Assembly (NCBI RefSeq): GCF_003323715.1 | Contig: NZ_QOIN01000070.1 | Coordinates: forward strand, 62,001 to 126,000 | DNA length: 64,000 nt | Source of the DNA: Streptomyces diacarni | GTDB lineage: Bacteria > Actinomycetota > Actinomycetes > Streptomycetales > Streptomycetaceae | Direction: 5' to 3' | Shown: positions 59,995 through 64,000 of the stretch, piece by piece | How positions within the stretch are numbered: position 1 is the first letter of the stretch | Layout: each line of letters begins with the position of its first letter | Made by a program: the position numbers and the translations under genes | The notes under the pieces: model-generated | Told to the model about the DNA's origin: nothing | Database searches by the model: none | What the model saw: only the letters and a program-made list of their open reading frames with translations

Positions 59995-61410
59995 TCACGC
60001 CGCGGTGGCCGGAATCCGACTGCCGGCGGTGATGCCCTGAGTCGATGCGATCACACTCCGCAGCTTCTTCGCGAGAGCCTCGTAGAACATGCTGAGCGGA
60101 AACTCGTCGGGCAGCACCTCGTCCACCAGCTTGCGCGGGGGCAGGCTCAGGTCGAGGGCGTCGGGCCCCTTGGCCCAGGTGGACCCCGGGTGCGGGGCGA
60201 GGTAGCGGGAGACCAGTTCGTACGCCTTGAACCAGTGCACCAGCTTGGGGCGGTCGATCCCGGCGCGGTAGAGCGTCTCGATCTCCTCGCGGAGGGCGAC
60301 GGTGACCCGGCGGGCGCGGTCCCAGTCGATGGCGAGCTTGTTGTCCGTCCAGCGCAGCGCGTCGTGCTGGTGGAGGTAGGCGAAGAGCAGCTGGCCGCCG
60401 AGCCCGTCGTAGTTGCGCTTGCGCTCACCGGTGACGGGGAAGCGGAAGAGCCGCTCCAAGAGCATGGCGTACTGCACGTCGCGGCCCTGCTGCAGGCCGT
60501 CGGCCTCCAGTTTCACGCCCTCGTGGAAGGCGGTCAGGTCGCAGCGCAGCTCTTCGAGGCCGTACATCCAAAACGGCTGCCGCTGCTTGATCATGAAGGG
60601 GTCGAACGGGAGGTCGCCGTGGCTGTGGGTGCGGTCGTGGACCATGTCCCACAGCACGAACGTCTGCTGGCAGCGCTCCTGGTCGGCGAGGAGTTCGCGG
60701 GCCTCCTCGGGGAGTTCGAGGCTGGTGACGTCGCAGGCGGCCTGGACGACGCGGCGGAAGCGCGCGGCCTCGCGGTCGCAGAAGATGCCGCCCCAGCTGA
60801 AGCGCTCCGGGGCCTCGCGCACGGCGATGGTCTCGGGGAAGAGCACCGCGGAGTGGGTGTCGTAGCCGGAGGTGAAGTCCTCGAAGGTGATGCCGCAGAA
60901 GAGGGGGTTGTCGTAGCGGGTGCGCTCCAGCTCGGCCAGCCAGTCGGGCCACACCATGCGCAGGACGACCGCCTCCAGGTTGCGGTCCGGGTTGCCGTTC
61001 TGCGTGTACATCGGGAAGACGACCAGGTGCTGGAGGCCGTCGGCGCGGCCCTGCGCGGGCTGGAAGGCGAGCAGCGAGTCGAGGAAGTCGGGCACCCCGA
61101 AACCGCCGTCGGCCCAGCGGCGCAGGTCGGTGACCAGGGCACGGTGGTAGTCGGCGTCGTGCGGCAGTAGCGGCGAGAGTTCCTCGACGGCGCTCACGAC
61201 GCGCTCCAGCTCCTCGCGCACCGCCTCGGGCGCCGGGGCGTCCTCGGCGTCGAAGTCGATCGAGCCGTCCTTGGACTGTGCGGGTCGTACCGCCTCGACG
61301 GCCGCCTTCAGCACGGCCCAGGCGGGGTGCGCGGCCACACTCTCGGCAACGGCGCTTCCGGACGGCGAAACGTCGCCGCCGGACAGCCCGGGCGAAAGGA
61401 TTTCCGTCAT
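59995..61410 (-). CDS. DUF6421 family protein
   Basis: The 471-residue protein has blocks I associate with DUF6421, such as HLVVFPMYTQNGNPDRNLEAVVLRMVWPDWLAELE, FVLWDMVHDRTHSHGDLPFDPFMIKQRQPFWMYGLEELRCDLTAF and LPDEFPLSMFYEALAKKL. The many His/Asp/Glu residues in the middle (HDRTHSHGD) hint at metal binding. The function is unknown. ATG at 61410 follows GGAGGGG. It is the first gene of the operon with an SDR and threonine aldolase, which suggests a role in amino-acid or aldehyde metabolism, though without proof. Confidence 0.85.
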   Translation of the reverse strand: MTEILSPGLSGGDVSPSGSAVAESVAAHPAWAVLKAAVEAVRPAQSKDGSIDFDAEDAPAPEAVREELERVVSAVEELSPLLPHDADYHRALVTDLRRWADGGFGVPDFLDSLLAFQPAQGRADGLQHLVVFPMYTQNGNPDRNLEAVVLRMVWPDWLAELERTRYDNPLFCGITFEDFTSGYDTHSAVLFPETIAVREAPERFSWGGIFCDREAARFRRVVQAACDVTSLELPEEARELLADQERCQQTFVLWDMVHDRTHSHGDLPFDPFMIKQRQPFWMYGLEELRCDLTAFHEGVKLEADGLQQGRDVQYAMLLERLFRFPVTGERKRNYDGLGGQLLFAYLHQHDALRWTDNKLAIDWDRARRVTVALREEIETLYRAGIDRPKLVHWFKAYELVSRYLAPHPGSTWAKGPDALDLSLPPRKLVDEVLPDEFPLSMFYEALAKKLRSVIASTQGITAGSRIPATAA

Positions 61411-61788
61411 GTTGACCCCTCCACAGGAGAAACTGGCGTAAGGAAACCGTATACGCGGCGCCTTCCCTCCTCAAGGGGAGGGTGCAGAAGATTATCCCGC
61501 GCCACCCGGGGTAGCACCGTCATTCTTCCGGCCAATGACGGCGCGAGCGATCACCTTTCCCAGCAGCCGGTGGCCGCGTCAGGCGCCTCCGGCGGGGCAC
61601 CGGCAGAGCCTCGGAGGCCTGGGAGCCGGGGTACCCCCGACGGCCTCCGGCAGTAGAGCGGCCGCCCCCGGGGAAGCCGCGGGCAGGGCCGGTCACCCGG
61701 ACGTTGGGTGCGAGGCCACCCGGCGGCGGGGCGACCGCTACTCTGGCCGCGCCACCGCCTTGACACCGCACGAAAGCGAGACCGCACC
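61411..61788. other. 378-bp divergent intergenic region
   Basis: It contains a CCCTCC-N6-GGAGGG inverted repeat close to the DUF6421 promoter (near 61465-61482). It also has a nested hairpin at 61612-61649 in which CGGAGGCC pairs with GGCCTCCG around an inner GGGGTACCCC palindrome. A TACTCT -10-like box lies near 61738. I see no gene in it. Confidence 0.45.
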
Positions 61789-62472
61789 GTGCCACTGCTC
61801 ACCGTCGGACACCGCGGAGTGATGGGCGTCGAGCCCGAGAACACGCTGCGCTCCTTCGTCCGCGCCGAACGCGAGGGACTCGACGTCATCGAGCTGGATC
61901 TGCACCTGAGCAAGGACGGCGCGCTGGTGGTGATGCACGACGCCGACGTGGCCCGTACGACGGACGGCGCGGGACCCATCGGTGAGCTCACCCTCGCCCA
62001 GCTGCGCGCGCTGGACGCGGGGCACGGCGAGCGGGTGCCGGTCTTCGAGGAGGTCGTGGACGCGGTCCGCAGCCCGCTCCAGGCCGAGATCAAGGACCGT
62101 GCCGCGGCACGCGTGCTGGCCGACACCATCAAGCGGCGCGAGCTGCACGACCGCGTGACGGTGATCTCCTTCCACGCCGAAGCGCTCCGCGAGACCCGCG
62201 AACACCTGCCCGACATCCCGCTCGTACTGGTGGCGGGCCGCTCCTCCCCCACCGCGCCCGAGCGCGCCAGGGAGCTGGGCGCCGGAATGATCTCGCTAGA
62301 GCTGCGGCACGTCGACGCGGACATCGTCGGCCGCGCCCATGCCGCCGGGATCAAGGTCATCAGCTGGACCGTCAACACCGACGAGGACCTGGCGCGCGTC
62401 CGCGAGCTGGGCCTGGACGGCGTCGTCACGGACATGCCCGGCATCCGGGCCGCGGCCGGCGCACCGGCCTGA
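61789..62472 (+). CDS. Glycerophosphodiester phosphodiesterase
   Basis: The 227-residue protein has the GDPD signature HRGVMGVEPENTLRSFVRAEREGLDVIELDLHLSKDGALVVMHD, including His/Arg and the acidic residues that bind calcium and the phosphodiester. Later blocks LQAEIKD, VISFHAEALRETRE, ISWTVNTDEDL and DGVVTDMPG are also typical. It releases alcohols from glycerophosphodiesters of lipids; lack of a signal peptide suggests a cytoplasmic form. GTG at 61789 gives the usual family start and length. Confidence 0.95.
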   Translation: MPLLTVGHRGVMGVEPENTLRSFVRAEREGLDVIELDLHLSKDGALVVMHDADVARTTDGAGPIGELTLAQLRALDAGHGERVPVFEEVVDAVRSPLQAEIKDRAAARVLADTIKRRELHDRVTVISFHAEALRETREHLPDIPLVLVAGRSSPTAPERARELGAGMISLELRHVDADIVGRAHAAGIKVISWTVNTDEDLARVRELGLDGVVTDMPGIRAAAGAPA

Positions 62473-62506
62473 GACGGGAGGGCGGGCGGCAGGCCCTCCC
62501 CGTGGC

Positions 62507-63058
62507 TCACCTCAGCGGTTTGACCAGGTACTCGAAGGCGAGGTCGGGCCGCTGCGGGATGCCGAAGCGCTCGTCGCCGTAGGGGAAGGGGATGCACTCG
62601 CCTGTGCGCGTGTAGCCGCGCCGCTCGTACCAGGCGATCAAATTCTCCCGCTGCCTGATGACCTGCATCCGCATCCGGGTGGCTCCCCACAGGACGCGCG
62701 CCGTCCGCTCGGCCTCCGCGAGCACGGCCCGGCCGACACCGCCGCCCTGCAGGTTCGGGCTGACCGCGAACATGCCGAAGTACGCCTCTTCGCCCCGGTG
62801 TTCGAGCTGGCAGCAGGCGACGACGTCGTCCTCGCGCTCGACGACCAGCATGAGGCTCCTCGGGTCGCGGACGACGGCGCCGACACCCTCGGGGTCGGTG
62901 CGCCGGCCCTCCAGCAGATCGGCCTCGGTGGTCCAGCCCGCGCGGCTGGCGTCTCCGCGGTAGGCGGACTCCACGAGCGCGGTGAGCACCCGGATGTCGG
63001 CCTGGACGGCGTGGCGGAAGGTCAGGGGCAGCTCGCCCCGCTGCGCGGTGTCGCTCAT
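62507..63058 (-). CDS. GNAT family N-acetyltransferase
   Basis: The 183-residue protein has the GNAT core, with CQLEHRGEEAYFGMFAVSPNLQGGGVGRAVLAEAERTA, the acetyl-CoA loop GGGVGRA, and IAWYERRGYTRTGECIPFPYGDERFG at the end. The C-terminal GECIPFPYGDERFGIP region is a subfamily mark of acetyltransferases with unknown acceptor. ATG at 63058 has TAAGGT eight bases upstream and no ribosome site, so it is probably leaderless. It is divergent from the glyoxalase-fold gene across a repetitive spacer. Confidence 0.92.
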   Translation of the reverse strand: MSDTAQRGELPLTFRHAVQADIRVLTALVESAYRGDASRAGWTTEADLLEGRRTDPEGVGAVVRDPRSLMLVVEREDDVVACCQLEHRGEEAYFGMFAVSPNLQGGGVGRAVLAEAERTARVLWGATRMRMQVIRQRENLIAWYERRGYTRTGECIPFPYGDERFGIPQRPDLAFEYLVKPLR

Positions 63059-63131
63059 GCCGACCGACCTTATCGGGCATACCGCGTGGAGCGCGGCGCG
63101 CCCCGGGTCGGCCCGGACGCCCGGCACACAC

Positions 63132-63230
63132 ATCCGGCACGGACATGCGGGCCGGACGTCCGGCACGGACATGCGGCACAGACGCGGCGCGGGCGTGCGG
63201 CACAGACCCACCGCTGGCGTGCGGCACGGA
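63132..63230. repeat. Decayed minisatellite-like repeat between two divergent genes
   Basis: TCCGGCACGGACATGCGG is identical at 63133-63150 and 63159-63176 (period 26). Variants GGCGTGCGGCAC follow at 63192 and 63216 (period 24). The array fills much of the space between the GNAT and glyoxalase-fold genes and is not coding. Confidence 0.75.
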
Positions 63231-63265
63231 CGTGTGGCGCCGGACGGCACCGGGCGCGTCACCAC

Positions 63266-63279
63266 TACAGTGCCGAGGC
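63266..63279 (+). promoter_or_regulatory. Leaderless-type -10 element of VOC gene
   Basis: TACAGT (63266-63271) precedes the ATG at 63280 by eight bases with no ribosome-binding site. Confidence 0.35.
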
Positions 63280-63672
63280 ATGGTGCATGTACTGAGCAGC
63301 CGCGTCCTGCTGCGGCCCACGGAGCCCGACAGGTCGCGGGCCTTCTACGGCGAGACGCTGGGCCTGGAGATCTCCCGCGAGTTCGGCACGGGCCCCGAAC
63401 GGGGCACCGTCTACTTCCTGGGCGGCGGTTTCCTGGAGGTCTCCGGGCGCAGTGCGGGGCCCGCCGGCGAGACGCTCCAGCTCTGGCTCCAGGTCGCCGA
63501 CGTCGCGAGCGCGCACGAGGAGCTCACCCGGGCCGGGGCCGAGGTGCTGCGACCCCCGCTGCGAGAGCCCTGGGGGCTGATCGAGATGTGGATCGCCGAT
63601 CCCGACGGGCACCGCATCGTGCTGGTCCAGGTCCCCGAGGACCATCCGCTGCGCTACCGGCCGGGCAGCTGA
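63280..63672 (+). CDS. VOC-family (glyoxalase/bleomycin-resistance fold) protein
   Basis: The 130-residue protein has the single-domain VOC fold: LLRPTEPDRSRAFYGETLGLEISREFG, GTVYFLGGGFLEVSG, LQLWLQVADVASAHEELTRAGAEVLRPPLREPWGLIEMWIADPDGHRIVLVQVP. Glutamates in the third and last strands are potential metal ligands. The substrate is unknown; roles range from methylglyoxal removal to antibiotic binding. ATG at 63280 is favoured over upstream GTGs because the latter fall in the repeat array. Confidence 0.9.
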   Translation: MVHVLSSRVLLRPTEPDRSRAFYGETLGLEISREFGTGPERGTVYFLGGGFLEVSGRSAGPAGETLQLWLQVADVASAHEELTRAGAEVLRPPLREPWGLIEMWIADPDGHRIVLVQVPEDHPLRYRPGS

Positions 63673-63760
63673 GCGATCCCGCCCTCGGGTCCCCAGCCGC
63701 ACGGGGTCGGGCCGCCGCACGCCCGGGCCGCCCGCCTCGCCCTCCCCCGGGACGGATCCA

Positions 63761-63793
63761 CCGGGCGCCGGGCGACGCGGCCCCGGCGCCCGG
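63761..63793. terminator. Bidirectional terminator with 12-bp stem
   Basis: CCGGGCGCCGGG pairs perfectly with CCCGGCGCCCGG across a 9-base loop, between the convergent ends of the VOC gene and the acyl-CoA dehydrogenase gene. Confidence 0.85.
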
Positions 63794-63806
63794 TGCGGCC
63801 CGGCCC

Positions 63807-64000
63807 TCAGCGGATCGGCATGCCCGAGAGGGTACGGGCGATGACCAGGCGCTGGATCTCGCTCGTGCCCTCGAAGATGGAGTAGATCGCGGCGTCGCGG
63901 TGCATCCGCTCCACCGGGTACTCGCGCGTGTAGCCGTTGCCGCCGAGGATCTGGATGGCCTGTGCCGTGACCTTCTTGGCCGTCTCGCTGGCGAACAGCT
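63807..64000 (-). CDS. Acyl-CoA dehydrogenase, C-terminal part only (runs off window)
   Basis: The minus-strand frame ending at 63807 encodes LFASETAKKVTAQAIQILGGNGYTREYPVERMHRDAAIYSIFEGTSEIQRLVIARTLSG and ends MPIR. QILGGNGYTREYPVER and the glutamate in IFEGTSEIQ are the conserved C-terminal marks of acyl-CoA dehydrogenases. Only about 64 residues are visible; the start lies beyond the window. It would reduce ETF, whose subunits are encoded at 46.8-48.6 kb, though a functional pairing is not shown by position. Confidence 0.93.
   Translation of the reverse strand, partial: LFASETAKKVTAQAIQILGGNGYTREYPVERMHRDAAIYSIFEGTSEIQRLVIARTLSGMPIR

Noticed and set aside
52997..61410. A secondary-metabolite gene cluster around the AfsR-like regulator, exporter and asparagine synthetase.
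   Set aside because: No biosynthetic core enzyme (PKS, NRPS, terpene synthase, RiPP precursor or modifying set) is present; neighbours are ordinary metabolism.
61612..61649. The nested hairpin as a riboswitch or RNA gene.
   Set aside because: It is only an 8-pair stem with an inner palindrome and lies far from a start codon; no known RNA family is matched.
63132..63230. The repetitive spacer as a CRISPR array.
   Set aside because: Units are only 24-26 bases, contiguous, degenerate and without unique spacers; no cas genes are present.

Overview
The window is a 64 kb stretch of very GC-rich actinobacterial chromosome, almost certainly Streptomyces or a close relative. Supporting marks are strong third-position GC bias, frequent GTG starts, a subtilisin-inhibitor-type secreted protein, tandem Family 2B encapsulin shell genes, a SARP/AfsR-like regulator, a large beta-helix/AAA ATPase, families mostly met in Streptomyces (DUF6643, DUF6421, DUF6986-like), and a single rare TTA leucine codon inside a regulator, as in bldA-controlled genes. 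I see no rRNA, tRNA, CRISPR array, prophage or insertion sequence. The ordinary housekeeping and accessory mix suggests chromosomal arm or arm-core border rather than a mobile island.

Layout. 1-0.8 kb: 3' end of a hopanoid-associated glycosyltransferase. 0.9-3.5 kb: a double TerD-domain stress protein and a Pro/Gln-rich DUF6643 protein. 3.6-7.0 kb: an aldehyde-detoxification unit (DUF779 protein, aldehyde dehydrogenase and a GAF/winged-helix regulator). 7.2-12.5 kb: phosphoketolase convergent with two encapsulin shell genes. 13.1-18.8 kb: membrane protein, beta-helix/AAA protein and a membrane-bound alpha/beta hydrolase. 19-24 kb: DeoR regulator, SRPBCC protein, lipoprotein, cysteine-synthase-like enzyme and an anti-sigma-like ATPase. 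24-27 kb: GNAT, then a ROK repressor divergent from an MFS exporter. 27-31 kb: hydrolase, DUF4442 thioesterase-fold protein and a two-component system. 31-35 kb: geranylgeranyl-reductase-family enzyme, M20 dipeptidase and a kinase-Nudix fusion. 35-46 kb: assorted regulators and enzymes, including a ROK kinase divergent from a LacI regulator. 46-52.6 kb: secreted protease inhibitor, EtfBA, thioredoxin, acyltransferase, MarR and asparagine synthetase. 53-58 kb: AfsR-like regulator convergent with a DrrAB-type exporter. 58-61.4 kb: DUF6421-SDR-threonine aldolase operon. 61.8-64 kb: phosphodiesterase, GNAT, glyoxalase-fold protein and the end of an acyl-CoA dehydrogenase.

How parts may work together. 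Two promoters (aldehyde dehydrogenase and DrrA-like ATPase) carry 7-base direct repeats at 11-base period ending exactly 9 bases before a -10 hexamer. That is the geometry used by SARP-type winged-helix activators, and each lies beside a gene for such a regulator. The two encapsulin genes form a transcription unit without a recognisable cargo gene in the window. About ten genes have a TANNNT-like hexamer 6-8 bases before the start codon and no Shine-Dalgarno sequence, suggesting leaderless mRNAs.

A further pattern is short tandem duplication beginning at or near stop codons of several unrelated genes. The clearest is a 20-base unit repeated four times after the TIGR03086-type gene, which places TGA stops in all reading frames.
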